A DNA stretch of 64,000 bases, from NCBI GenBank assembly GCA_963575745.1, contig CAUYUJ010000343.1, forward strand, positions 50,001 through 114,000. The letters run 5' to 3'. Position numbers and translations under genes: made by a program. The DNA comes from Prorocentrum cordatum. Taxonomy: Eukaryota; Sar; Dinophyceae; Prorocentrales; Prorocentraceae. This document shows positions 11,032 to 20,013 of the stretch, piece by piece. The notes beneath the pieces were generated by a model. It was given only the letters and a program-made list of their open reading frames with translations, searched no databases and was not told where the DNA came from. Every line of letters begins with the position of its first letter. Position 1 is the first letter of the stretch.

Positions 11032-11348
11032 GAGTAGTAGTAGTTGCCGTTGTAGTTGTAGTTGTAGTTGTAGTTGTGGTAGGAGTACTAGTAGTAGTAG
11101 TAGTAGTAGTAATACTAGTACTAGTACTAGTACTCAGTAGTAGTAGTAGTAGTAGTAGTAGTAGGTAGCAGTAGACGGTACTAGCGTACTAGTAGTGGTA
11201 GTAGTAGTAGTAGTAGTAGTTATGTAGTAGTAGTATAGTAGTGTTAGTGTTATTACTAGTTAGTAGTAGTAAGTAGTTAGTAGTATAGAGTATCATTAGT
11301 AGTAGTAGTAGTAGGAGCAGTAGTAGTAGATATAGTAATAGAAGTAGT

Positions 11349-11404
<56 letters not shown>

Positions 11405-11433
11405 CTAGTAGTAGTAGTAGTAGTAGTAGTAGC

Positions 11434-11465
<32 letters not shown>
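10840..11465. repeat. (TAG)n / (GTA)n microsatellite
   Basis: Continuation of the trinucleotide tract on the other side of the 11-bp minisatellite, with CTAGTACTAGTA and GTTGTA variants. Confidence 0.95.
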
Positions 11466-11509
11466 CAGGAGGAGGGGGAGGAGGAGGTGGAGGTGCGCGC
11501 CCGGTGAAT

Positions 11510-11850
11510 CCCCAGGAATGGTCCGTTGGGGAGTGCCGGGGGCCCGCGGGGGAATTCGCGGGAAGATGTCTCAAGCGAGGGCGCCAGATCGGAAATGATG
11601 CTGGGGCGCGCCGTGTGACCACGGTGCGATTTCTGCGAGGATGTGAGGGCGCCAGATTGGGACACGCCCGGCCCGCCCAGCGCACCCTCAGAAATAGCCT
11701 TAGGAGGCGCGCTGGGGCCCCGTGCGGCCATTTTTGCTGGGATATCTCGCGCGAGCGCGTCGGATTGGGACGCGCCCAGCGCGCCCAGCAGTGCATTCCT
11801 GGAAATTGGCCCTGCGGGCGCGCTGGGCGAGGCGTCACGTGAGTTCCACA
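11510..11850. repeat. GC-rich tandem repeat with GCGCCAGATTGGGACACGCC modules
   Basis: Three diverged units share a CGCCAGAT(C/T)GG(G/A)A module, a CCCAGCGC(A/G)C module and a following TGCGATTTCTGCGAGG or TTTTTGCTGGGATATC module. From 11900 to about 12940 I see no supported gene; 11949-12075 holds an imperfect inverted pair around TTTGCGAGCAGGTACTTTGC. Confidence 0.5.
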
Positions 11851-12939
11851 GAAATCCCTTCGAAGAACTACTGAATTTGGGGGGGTCTGAAGCAGGAGCC
11901 CCAGCTTGAGAAGGAGAAGCTCTCCACCTTTGTTCCCCGAGCGCGTTCCACGATTCGCAAAGTACCTACTCACAAACGTCCGAACAAATGCACATCTCTG
12001 CATCGGTATAATGCAACGTAAATCCCTCATGGCGGGTCCGCGCCATTTGCGAGCAGGTACTTTGCGAGCAGTGGAGCGCGCTCGTCGATATGCTGCTGCT
12101 GCAAGCGTTGCATCCGAATGCGCGGCGCGCGGAGGCGCGAGGCCCATTCAGAGAAAAAATTTAGAACAAACAAGCAAACAAAAAAAACGCCGCTCCCCCA
12201 TCCGTGCAAAAGTTGTTTGCTGCTCCAGAGAGGTCGCGCCCCTCCCCCCCTCCATCCCGGCAGCTGCTGCGGGGTGTTCGGACGAGCGTGCGCGGCGCTG
12301 GAGCCATGGCCCCATGCTGGAAATGGCGCCCCTCTTGTCTGCGTGGCCGCTGCAAGTTCTCCGAGCTTCAGGATCACGAGCGGTGAGGGAACTCTGTCGG
12401 AACGCCCGGCCCGCCCTACTGACACGTCTACGGGCGCGGCATGGAGGAGTTATGTCTACGGAGAGAGGGTGGAAGGAAGGGGACGAAGCAGGAGGCGGGA
12501 AGCGACAGACAAGAGTGGCCGGGGAAGGAAGAAGCGGAGGAGGAGGAAGAAGAGACATCTCACCCCATCGGCTCCCCCCTCCTCCTGCCGGAGGACGCAG
12601 TAAGCGAGAGGTCAGGAGGGAGTCGGAGAAAGGATGTCGTAGGAAGCAACCCCTTTCCGTCCATACATTCTCGTTTCCTTCATGTCTCTTTCCTTTTCTC
12701 CCAGCCTCTCCACACCCTCCTGGCCTCTCCGCCCCTCCGTCCCTCCACTCCCCTCCCGGACGAGGTTCGAGTGCCGATCGGGACGGCACTTTGGACGGGT
12801 CTGGGGACCGACGCCGCCTCGAAGTCGTCACCGAGGGCAGGCTGCGCACGCAATCTTCCGAGGGCGCACGGGAGCGGCAGGACCCGCAGCCTCGTCTGGC
12901 CCAGGGCGCAGGCAGCGGCCCTCTCGCCCCGCCGGCAGA

Positions 12940-13110
12940 GCACACCTCAGGAGGGAAAAAAAAAAAACACAGACACAGTGAATCATTGATCCCCCAGAAA
13001 ATATGGGAAAATATGGGAAGTGGGGGGGAAGACAAAAACCCAGAAAATATGGGAAAATATGGGGAATAGTTTTATTTGGGTGTATTTATTGTGTATTTAT
13101 TTGTGCGTCC
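12940..13110 (+). repeat. Dispersed repeat (copy at 43760-43945)
   Basis: The order CAGGAGGGAAAAA, CACAGACACAGT, CCC(C)AGGAAAAT(A/G)TGGG, GGGGGAAGAC, TTTATTTGTGCGTCC(T/C) and GGGGCC is shared with 43760-43945 in the same orientation. Extent and origin are unknown. Confidence 0.6.
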
Positions 13111-13236
13111 TGGGGCCCCTTTAACACCGCCCTACAGGCGTGAGAGCCGTCTTCGTGTCGCCGGCCGCAGCCGCAGCCTCCGCCCCCGAAGCGGACCGAG
13201 AGGCTGCGGGGCATCCGACCGGCGCGCCGGGCGGCC

Positions 13237-13455
13237 ATGGCGGGCGGGCGGGGCGACCCTGGCGACCTTCGCCGGCTGGTCCTGAAGGTGACCGTCGAGA
13301 TCTCCCAGGACCAGGCCGACGTCATCCTCGTGTGCGAGGGGGAGGAGCCCGCGGCGCTGGCGGCGCAGTTCTGCGCGCGCCACGGCCTGCGGGAGGCCTT
13401 CCTGGGCCCGCTCGCGAGGCACATCCAGGAGAGCCTGGACAAGGTCTCGAGTTAA
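13237..13455 (+). CDS. First recognisable exon of a TFxPxL / RLYxEA-type protein
   Basis: ATG opens 72 codons. The segment VTVEISQDQADVILVCEGEE then AALAAQFCARHGLREAF and LARHIQESLDK has the form of a small globular domain seen at the N-terminus of some protist proteins that later carry RLYxEAxxRE and TFxPxL motifs; such motifs follow at 15.5, 16.55, 17.2 and 17.5 kb. The frame may begin upstream, since a CAG acceptor at 13170 precedes a proline-rich in-frame stretch. The exon probably ends at the AAG/GT near 13443; the TAA at 13453 belongs to the element inserted at 13452. Splice sites are inferred, not proven. Confidence 0.5.
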   Translation: MAGGRGDPGDLRRLVLKVTVEISQDQADVILVCEGEEPAALAAQFCARHGLREAFLGPLARHIQESLDKVSS

Positions 13456-13643
13456 GTCGGGCCTGTCCCCCTACAGGGAGATTTCCGACGAAAATTAAAA
13501 AATACCCCAAACGTAGTCAAAAAATAATCTAAAAATAGTCTGGGGACTATTTTGGGGGTATTTGTTCACCTTTTTGGGATATTTTTTGAGTATTTCTAAT
13601 TTTCCGACGAAAATCCCCCTGTAGGGGGACACGCCCGACGTAA
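13452..13643. mobile_element. 192-bp MITE-like element with terminal inverted repeats and 8-bp target duplication
   Basis: The left end TTAAGTCGGGCCTGTCCCCC and the right end, read inverted, TTACGTCGGGCGTGTCCCCC match over about 27 nt with two differences. The interior is AT-rich. The host octamer GTCTCGAG stands on both sides (13444-13451 and 13644-13651), a clean 8-bp target-site duplication. An 8-bp duplication is typical of hAT-type transposition, though the ends do not look like a known hAT end. Confidence 0.8.
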
Positions 13644-14009
13644 GTCTCGAGGGAGCAAGAACCACCGAGACCCCGATAATGGACGTTTCCTAGACGGCCC
13701 TGGGCGTTTGCTAAGCAGCCTTGCGCCGCTCGATCCCTTCCATGGGTGCGTGTGCTGAACGGCTTCGCCAGTCGGGGTGCTTACTATGGGGGGGATGTCT
13801 TCTCTCTGAGGTCGCCCGCGGCGAGGTCGTGGCCTGCGACGAGCTGGCGGAGAGCCCCTGCGACGACCTGCCCGGTGGCTCGGGGCATCCCCATCTCAGC
13901 CTCCGACGTATGGCTTTGTTTCACCATCCACAGCTTCGGAGGTCCCGACCCCTCCCCTGGGGGGGTGGTTTTGCGCCCCCCGGAGCACTCTTCCCAGACC
14001 CCCACCTCC

Positions 14010-14060
14010 TCCTCCTCCTCCTCCTCCTCCTCCTCCTCCTCCTCCTCCTCCTCCTCCTCC
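14010..14060. repeat. (CTC)n microsatellite
   Basis: About 17 perfect CTC units. Confidence 0.9.
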
Positions 14061-14230
14061 CCACGTCGGCCCTCGCTCGGCGGCGCGCTAAACCCAGAGC
14101 CCCTCGCGTTGTGAAAAGAATCGCGGCGGGAGACTCTGTCCGCCATGCTCGGCCCCGGGGCTCTCCCCCCGGGCCCAAAGGGACCGTCAGAAAGAGGCTC
14201 GGGACGAGAAACGGGTCCCGGGAAAGGGGT

Positions 14231-14607
14231 CGAGTTTTTGTGTTCATGACACTTTTTGTTCCCCTAACTCAGGCGATGGCAAGCCCAGAGGTCCGGCGTC
14301 TTGAAGAAGTCAAGGCGGAGGTTTTTCTCGCAACGTTCGGCCTCTGGGGGCCCTCGCCGGGCCCCGGGTCCGTCCAGGAACGGCTCAGGATGACGAGCCG
14401 GTCCTGGGGAATGGGTCGAGACTTCGGGCGGCCGCGCATTGCAAAAATCGCGACGTCGGATCTCTGGGAACATGGATCGAGGGGGCGTGGATTAGCGACG
14501 GATCCCGTTTCCATGGGGAATCGCGAGCATCCGCCGCCGGGCGAGGCGGCAACGGCCGCATTTTGGGGGATGGCACCTCCCCCGACCCATGGACTCGGCG
14601 ACCGCGC
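14231..14607 (+). repeat. 377-bp direct duplication, copy 1
   Basis: Matches 15711-16087 at a constant offset of 1480 with few differences. It starts CGAGTTTTTGTGTTCATGAC, which in copy 2 is the right arm of a complete foldback element. Copy 1 has only this arm, so copy 2 is the likely source. It includes CCCCTAACTCAGGCGATGG and one unit of the GGCCCCGGG(A/T)CCGTC dispersed repeat. Confidence 0.9.
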
Positions 14608-14828
14608 AAAAATCGCGACGTCAAATCTCTGGGTTTGCGCCCCCCAGATCCATCGCTGATGGCCCCGGGGCCCAATAGCAGCGTTACCGCAGAGGGTACC
14701 CACTCACGGGCACGTCTTGTGGAAATGTGCCGAAAGTTGTTACGTTAGGGTATCTTTTTGGCACTGCAGCGTTGCCATCATCGGGGAGGGTTGGATCGCC
14801 GGGTCACTGGCCACAGAACCCGTCATGA

Positions 14829-14984
14829 TTCTTTCATGACGTCGACCCCCGAAGGTCCCGACCCATTCCCCGAGACCAGTTTCGCGTCCCGAGTCCTTTT
14901 TGGGGCGGTCCCGAGGCCTGGGGGGAGGGCCCTGGAAGGCCGAAAAGGACGAAGAACTTCCCGTCGTGATTTTTCCATGACTCG
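14829..14984 (-). repeat. Dispersed GC-rich repeat, reverse copy
   Basis: In forward orientation the family reads ATGAAAAAATCACGACG, then GCCTCTGGGGGCCCTCGCCG, GGCCCCGGGACCGTCC, CGGTCCCGGGGAATGGGTCG and a closing CATGAAAAATCACGACGTCGG-like block. Other copies: 14985-15130 (reverse), 14300-14470 and 15780-15930 (forward, inside the 377-bp duplication), 16620-16795, 34026-34182, 44105-44262 (forward) and 62283-62450 (reverse). Confidence 0.75.
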
Positions 14985-15130
14985 AGCCTAGACATGCGAC
15001 GTCCTTATTTTTCCGATACGCGGCCCCTGGAAGTCCCGACCCCTTCTCCGGGACCGGTTTTTCAGCCTGAGTCGTCTTTTGACGGTCCCGGGCCTGGCGA
15101 GGGCCCCCAGAGGTCGAAAGTTGCGAAAAA
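14985..15130 (-). repeat. Dispersed GC-rich repeat, reverse copy
   Basis: Second reverse copy, directly after the first. Recognised by GCGACGTCCTTATTTTTCCG at one end and GACGGTCCCGGGCCTGGCGA in the middle. Confidence 0.75.
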
Positions 15131-15142
15131 CGTTTTTGAATT

Positions 15143-15305
15143 GGAGGAGGAGGAGGAGGAGGAGGAGGAGGAGAGGGAGGAGGAGGAGAAGAGAGGAGGT
15201 TGGTGGCGGAGGAGGAGGAGAAGGAGGAGAGGAGGAGGAGAGAGAGGAGAGGAGGGACGAGGGAGAAGGAGGAGGAGGAGGTGGCGGAGGAGGAGCAGAG
15301 GAGGC
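15143..15305. repeat. (GGA)n microsatellite
   Basis: Imperfect GGA/GGAGA run just before the exon-like segment at 15358. Confidence 0.9.
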
Positions 15306-15357
15306 GGGGGCGTTGCTCTTGGGTCGAGGGGGCCTGGGATCGTCGAGCCCTGTGCAG

Positions 15358-15550
15358 GCGGCCCCGCCGAGAGGGCGCCGAGCGCCGCCGGGCGCGCGGC
15401 GGCGCCGGCGCCGCCGGGCGCGCGCCGGGCGGGCCGCCCCTGGCGGGCGGGCGCGCCAGGCGGTGGCTCCCCGGCGCCTCGCGCCCGCCGGGGAGCCCGG
15501 CGGCATCCACGGCAGGCTCTACGACGAGGCGCAAGGGAGAGAGCGCAGAG
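15358..15550 (+). CDS. Exon encoding the RLYDEAQGRER motif
   Basis: After a CAG acceptor at 15355-15357 an open frame of Arg/Ala/Pro-rich codons runs into GEPGGIHGRLYDEAQGRERR. The RLYxEAxxRE motif recurs in protist and ciliary coiled-coil proteins just before alternating charged repeats, and is followed here by matching motifs at 16.55 and 17.2 kb. The exon ends where the foldback element at 15549 begins; no standard GT donor is obvious there, so the 3' border is uncertain. It is taken as part of the gene begun at 13237. Confidence 0.45.
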
Positions 15551-15753
15551 GGAACAAAGAGTGGCATAAACATGAAAGCTCGGAGGTCCGCGCGGATTTC
15601 TCTCGATCGGCGCTGGACCCCCCTCCCTCGCGCGCTCCGCGCGCCAGGGGCGGCGCCAGAGGCGCCGCTGGGGGGCCTCGGCGCCGATCCGAGAAATCCG
15701 CGCGGACCTCCGAGTTTTTGTGTTCATGACACTTTTTGTTCCCCTAACTCAGG
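15549..15753. mobile_element. Foldback element, about 205 bp (TCGGAGGTCCGCGCGGAT family)
   Basis: The left arm (GGGAACAAAGAGTGGCATAA, then CATGAAAGCTCGGAGGTCCG) is the inverse of the right arm, which ends TTTTTGTGTTCATGACACTT then TTTGTTCCCC. Arms are about 70 nt around a GC-rich centre with GCGCGCTCCGCGCGCC. No coding capacity. Related elements with the same inner arm: 16328-16516, 36536-36682 and 60438-60600. Confidence 0.8.
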
Positions 15754-16087
15754 CGATGGCAAGCCCAGAGGTCCGGCGTCTTGAAGAAGTCAAGGCGGAG
15801 GTTTTTCTCGCAACGTTCGGCCTCTGGGGGCCCTCGCCGGGCCCCGGGTCCGTCCAGGAACGGCTCAGGATGACGAGCCGGTCCTGGGGAATGGGTCGAG
15901 ACTTCGGGCGACCGCGCATTGAAAAGATTACGGCATCGGATCTCTGGGAACATGGATCAAGGAGGCGTGGATTAGCGACGGATCCCGTTTCCATTGGGAA
16001 TCGCGGGCATCCGCCGCCGGGCGAGGCGGCAACGGCCGCATTTGGGGAGATGGCACCTCCCCCGATCCATGGACTCGGCGACCGCGC
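15711..16087 (+). repeat. 377-bp direct duplication, copy 2
   Basis: See 14231-14607. This copy overlaps the right arm of the complete foldback element at 15549-15753. Confidence 0.9.
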
Positions 16088-16193
16088 GCCAAACCCATGG
16101 ATCGCTAGTCCATGTTTGCGCGTCTCCCCGATCCATGGACTCGGCGACCGCGCGCCAAACCCATGGATGGCTAGACCATGTTTGCGCGTCCCC
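16062..16193 (+). repeat. 66-bp tandem duplication
   Basis: Two adjacent units, each with GATCCATGGACTCGGCGACC, AAACCCATGGAT and CCATGTTTGCGCGTC. Confidence 0.85.
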
Positions 16194-16327
16194 GAAAAAT
16201 TCGCCATCACCATTAACTTGTGGCGCTCCCCGCATATGTCTTGGATCTGCGCTGGGCCCCCGATCGGAGGAGATAAGACCCACCGAGCAGGAGAACCCAC
16301 CGAGGCCTCCAATCGGAGAAGATCAAG

Positions 16328-16516
16328 CGCCACAAACATCAACTTTTGGCGCTCCGCGCGGATTTCTTGGATCTGCGCTGGGCCCCCCCGGCGGCGCCCC
16401 CGGCGGCGCCTCCGGCGCCGCCCCTGGCGCGCGCTCCGCGCGCCAGGGAGGAGGGTCCGGCGCAGATCCAAGAACTCCGAACGGAGCGCCAAAAGTTTGT
16501 GCTCATGTTTGTGGCG
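16328..16516. mobile_element. Foldback element, 189 bp (CGCCACAAACAT / TTTTGGCGCTCCGCGCGGAT)
   Basis: Left CGCCACAAACATCAACTTTT then GGCGCTCCGCGCGGATTTCT; the right end is its inverse, closing CTCATGTTTGTGGCG. Arms about 55 nt. A left-arm-only relic lies just upstream (16206-16256). Confidence 0.85.
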
Positions 16517-16538
16517 TGCCCTCTGCTTCCTGTTCCAG

Positions 16539-16612
16539 AGGCGGCGCAGCGCGAGCTCAAGATGAGGCACCTGCAGAGCCACTACGCCGGCCTGAAGCAG
16601 CAGGAGCCCCAG
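16539..16612 (+). CDS. Exon encoding QRELKMRHLQSHYAGLKQQE
   Basis: Follows a pyrimidine-rich TTCCTGTTCCAG acceptor. The frame AQRELKMRHLQSHYAGLKQQ continues the pattern expected after RLYDEAQGRER in this protein type: charged, heptad-like, with an aromatic near the end. The 3' border is uncertain because a dispersed repeat begins at about 16620. Confidence 0.45.
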
Positions 16613-16619
16613 ACCCCCC

Positions 16620-16795
16620 TCGCGCTGCGACGAGAATCACGACGGGAGGTGTCGCGCCATGTGCGGCCCCTGGGGCACCCTCGCCGGGCCCCGGGGCCGT
16701 CAGGAAAGGCTCCAGACAGAAGACCGGTCCCGGGGAGCGGGTCCGGACTGCTGGGGGTCGCGCCATGAAAAGATCACGACGTCGGGGGTCTGGGG
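16620..16795 (+). repeat. Dispersed GC-rich repeat, forward copy
   Basis: Member of the family described at 14829: AGAATCACGACGGGAGG, CCCTCGCCGGGCCCCGGGGC, ACCGGTCCCGGGGAGCGGG, then CATGAAAAGATCACGACGTC. Confidence 0.75.
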
Positions 16796-16838
16796 TCGGT
16801 GGCGGCCAAGAGGGGGGTGATGACCAGGGGGGGTGTAC

Positions 16839-17022
16839 TCGACTAGACGTAAGAGTGACCTTTCGCCAGAGTGACCTTTGGTGCGGGCCCACGGGGGTAC
16901 CCCGATCGCCGAGCGTGAGGCGGCAGAGGCGTCTTGCGCGCCTACGTTTGGCCCCCCGCGGCTCCCAAAAAGCCGCGCACCAAAGGTCACTCTTTCCCAG
17001 GGTCACTCTTGCGCGTAGTCGA
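16839..17022 (+). mobile_element. Inverted-repeat element with splice-like ends, copy 1 (introner candidate)
   Basis: Ends are TCGACTAGACGTAAGAGTGA and, inverted, TCGACTACGCGCAAGAGTGA; the arms continue through ACCTTTGGTGCGG (about 50 nt). The left arm carries GTAAGAG at 16849 and the right arm ends GCGCGTAG at 17018, so an intron of about 170 nt could lie almost exactly within the element. A sister copy is at 17238-17418. Confidence 0.7.
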
Positions 17023-17179
17023 GAGACGTATCATGGCGGGGTCCAGGATATCTCCCCTGATTTTTTGTCGCCTCTTCTTATTTTACTGCGTCCCCGCCCC
17101 CCCCCCCCGGGCCGCGCACATGCCGCCAGCCATGATTTGCGCCCTCCCCTCTTGGACGCCCCCCTCTTGGCCGTCCCGG

Positions 17180-17248
17180 AGGAGGAGGACCGCGAGATGA
17201 CGTTCAGCCCCAACCTGGAGGCGTCTCAGCGCAGGCGTCGACTGAAAC
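17180..17248 (+). CDS. Exon encoding the EMTFSPNLEASQ motif
   Basis: The frame EEDREMTFSPNLEASQRRRR carries a TFxPxL motif, the usual partner of RLYxEA motifs in this protein type. It ends at AAAC/GTGAGG (17249), which is the left splice-like end of the inverted-repeat element at 17238. The 5' border is probably the CCGGAG/GAGG near 17180. Confidence 0.5.
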
Positions 17249-17418
17249 GTGAGGGTGACTTTTCGCTGGAGTGACCCTTGGTGCGGGCCCAATTGGAGGG
17301 CCCGAACGCGATGCGGTAGTAGCGTCTTGCGCAGTGGTGTTTGGTCCCCCCGCGGCCCCCAGAAAGCCGCGCCTCCAAAGGTCACTCTTGCCCAGGGTAA
17401 CTCTTTGCGTGTAGTCGA
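17238..17418 (+). mobile_element. Inverted-repeat element with splice-like ends, copy 2 (introner candidate)
   Basis: Same family as 16839-17022: left TCGACTGAAACGTGAGGGTG, right end inverted TTCGACTACACGCAAAGAG. GTGAGG at 17249 follows the coding motif EASQRRRRLK directly, and the right end supplies GCGTGTAG at 17414. This is consistent with the element forming the intron (about 166 nt). No target duplication is evident. Confidence 0.7.
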
Positions 17419-17472
17419 AGGTGCCCTGGATCGTCACGGTCGGTCCGAGACCCAGAGGGGCTGGGAGCCAAG

Positions 17473-17817
17473 ATGAAGCTCGAGATGATGCGCGCCGAGG
17501 CAGAGCACGAGAAGCTGGCCCAGGAGAGCCTCATGTTCAAGCCGCAGCTGTTCTCGCGCCTGGAGGCCGTGGCATCCGGTCGCGAGGCGTCGTCGCCTGG
17601 GCGATCGGTGTCGGCAGGCTCGGTCACGGTGTACGACGACCGCCCCCGGCCCAGCCCGTCGCAGGCCGACCGGCCGGCGGGGCGCGACTGCGCCACCCCG
17701 TCGAGGGCCCGGCGCCTCGACTCGGCGAGGTCGGCCCGGTCGGAGGAGCTCCTCGCGCGAGGCGAGGCCTGGACGCCCATCGCCGACCCGCCGCAGGTCG
17801 GCCACGCGCAGAGGGGG
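17473..17817 (+). CDS. Exon with MFKPQLFSRLEA and SEELLARGEAWTP motifs
   Basis: The open frame KLEMMRAEAEHEKLAQESLM then FKPQLFSRLEAVASGREASS gives a second xFxPxL motif and a Ser/Arg/Pro-rich region, then ARSEELLARGEAWTPIADPP, and ends at a good GTAAGG donor (17818). An in-frame ATG stands at 17473 but the exon probably starts a few codons upstream (GLGAK). A similar stretch, SEGLFARGEARTPTADAP, is found at 34335-34390, so this exon or gene has been partly duplicated. Function unknown; the motif set suggests a cytoskeletal or flagellar coiled-coil protein (inference). Confidence 0.55.
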
Positions 17818-17974
17818 GTAAGGGGGAGGGAGGGACGGCTTCTTAGAAGCAACACGGCTCCTTGTCAGACGCGGGCCTTTTCTGTAGATGTACGGCCCGC
17901 GCCTTCTAAAATGCAGAATCCTTCTCAGAAGCCTTCCCCCCTCCTGGAGGGTTTCTCCGAAGGTTTTAGGCGAC

Positions 17975-18108
17975 CCGTCCTCCTCCTCCTCCTCCTCCTC
18001 CTCCTCCNNNNNNNNNNNNNNNNNNNNNNNNNNNNNNNNNNNNNNNNNNNNNNNNNNNNNNNNNNNNNNNNNNNNNNNNNNNNNNNNNNNNNNNNNNNNN
18101 NNNNNNNG

Positions 18109-18146
<38 letters not shown>

Positions 18147-18568
18147 GTCATCATCAGAATCATCAGAACCAGCATCATCATCCTCATCATCATCATCATC
18201 AGCAGCATCATCAGCATCATCATCATCATCCTCTTCTTCCTCCTCCTTCCCTCCCTCCATCCCTCCCTCCCTCCAGCCATCACTCCCTCCCTCCCTCCCT
18301 CCCTCCTCCATCCATCCCTCCCCCTCCCGCATCCCTCCCTTTCCTCCTCCTCCCTCCTCCTCCTCCCTCATCTCCTCCTCGTCCATCTCCTCCTCCTCCT
18401 CCTCCTCCTGTCCTCCTCCTCCTCCTCCTCCTCTCCTCCTCCTCCTCCCTTCCTCCCTCCTCCTCCTCCTCTCCTCCTCCTCCTCCTCCCCTCCTCCTCC
18501 TCCTCCCTCCTCCTCCTCCTCTCCTCCTCCCCCTCCTCCTCCTCCTCCTCCTCCTCCTCCTCCTCCTC
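17975..18568. repeat. (CTC)n and (ATC)n microsatellite with assembly gap
   Basis: CTC repeats, then 100 N at 18008-18107, then ATC repeats to about 18230 and imperfect CCT/CTC repeats to 18568. The change of motif across the gap means its real length and content are unknown. LINE A begins directly after. Confidence 0.95.
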
Positions 18569-18766
18569 AGGCGTGGGCTTAGGCCGTGGGAGACATTTCC
18601 CTGCGGTGCGTTGTTGCACTGCTTCATATTGCACTGCCCGCCCCAGGCTCGTGCGCGCCCACGCACGAGTCGACACTCATCATACCTGCAGGGCGATCTC
18701 GCTCACCCGCCTGGCATCGGGCCCGCCGTCGGGCTCGCGCGCACGCCAGGCGTTTCCTGAAGATTG

Positions 18767-19714
18767 TCAAGCTGCGGGACCTACTCAATCAGCATCACGG
18801 GTCTCAAGAGCCTCACATGCGTGGTGCCCCCCCCCGCCGTCGACGGGAATGGCGCCCGACGAGGCCGAAGGCCAGAAGTCCAGAAGGAGCCGAGATGGGC
18901 ATGCGTGGCGACACGTCAGTGCGGCTTCGAGGGCAACTACGCCAGCAACGATAATTGCTACCAGTGCGGTCGCGACCGCCGTGGTGTACCTGACCCAAGT
19001 TCTGTGCCACGGAAGCGACCACCTTCACGGAGACCATCCTCTCGTCCCCGCGAGGGAGGAAAGGACAAGGATAAGAAACTTGACGGCGACAGCAGTGGTG
19101 CATCCAGTCCCGCTGATGGAGTTGCTCAGGCACGGCGAGCATTGGCAGCCCTACGGAAGTGCGGCCTGGGCGATGACGCCCCAGTCATTCAACAAGCTCG
19201 ACGTGACCTGCAAGTGGCCGAGGAGCGGGAACAAGCTCATCGGACACCAGACGATATGCTTCGTCGATCCTTGGACAGGCACACCGCCAAATCCAAAGAG
19301 GTTGATGAGCTTAACCAAGCAGTCGCTGAGTTGGAGATCAAGCTTGGTGACAAAAAGTCGGCGCTCGTCCAGGCCAACACGGAGCTGCAGAACATCCAGT
19401 CTGAGGTGCACCTGGCCAGGACCGCCGTACTCGCTGCCACCGCCCAGCCCGTTGGATCAGATGTACTGTCAGTGCAGGAAGCCATGGGTCGGCTACAGAC
19501 GGTGGTGGCAGGGGCCGCAGCGGCGATACTTGCAGGCAACTCCCCAACCATGCTTCAGACACTTCAGGATCAGCTTGCACAGTTGCAGTCCGCAGTTCAA
19601 GCCAGTGTTACAGCCCCAGGCACTCCGCAGGCACACCCATGGGCACCCCTCCTCGAGATGCAGGGGGCCCAGGATGCCGTTGACGCAGAGGCCGAGATGG
19701 AGGATAGCGAGTAA
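18767..19714 (+). pseudogene. LINE A ORF1: zinc-finger coiled-coil protein lacking a start codon
   Basis: The frame is open from a TGA at 18758 to the stop at 19712. It encodes a RanBP2-like finger, W-x-C-x5-C-x3-GN-x6-C-x2-C (WACVATRQCGFEGNYASNDN then CYQCG), a basic Ser/Arg/Lys region, then a long Glu/Gln/Leu coiled coil (about residues 115-230) and an acidic tail. Such ORF1 proteins bind and package element RNA. No in-frame ATG precedes the finger, so the start is lost or lies in a missing 5' part. A +1 frame stays open across the whole ORF (18573-19985). Confidence 0.6.
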
Positions 19715-19812
19715 AGCTGTTATTTCTTTCGTATACTTTCCGATGCCACGACTGGTCAACAATCGGGTTTGGTCATTGGACGACCTGCCTTTGTCTGAAC
19801 TACCTGTGGTGG

Positions 19813-19967
19813 CACCTACTCTCGTCGGCACGCACGGCTCGACTCCTCAGCTCTCTGGGGCAATTGGCGGCGAGTCGTACCGACCTTCGGGACCTAGTCC
19901 CGTCGGCACGCACGGCTCGTCGTTCTCGCCTCGGGGTGCGCTTAGGGGCGGGTCGTACCGACCTTCG
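19813..19967 (+). repeat. 77-bp tandem duplication between ORF1 and ORF2 of LINE A
   Basis: Two units carrying GTCGGCACGCACGGCTCG and GGCGGGTCGTACCGACCTTC-like blocks. Located in the ORF1-ORF2 spacer. Confidence 0.75.
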
Positions 19968-20013
19968 GGGGGGGCAGCGTGCTGATACTACTGATACTAC
20001 TATAACGGCTTCC

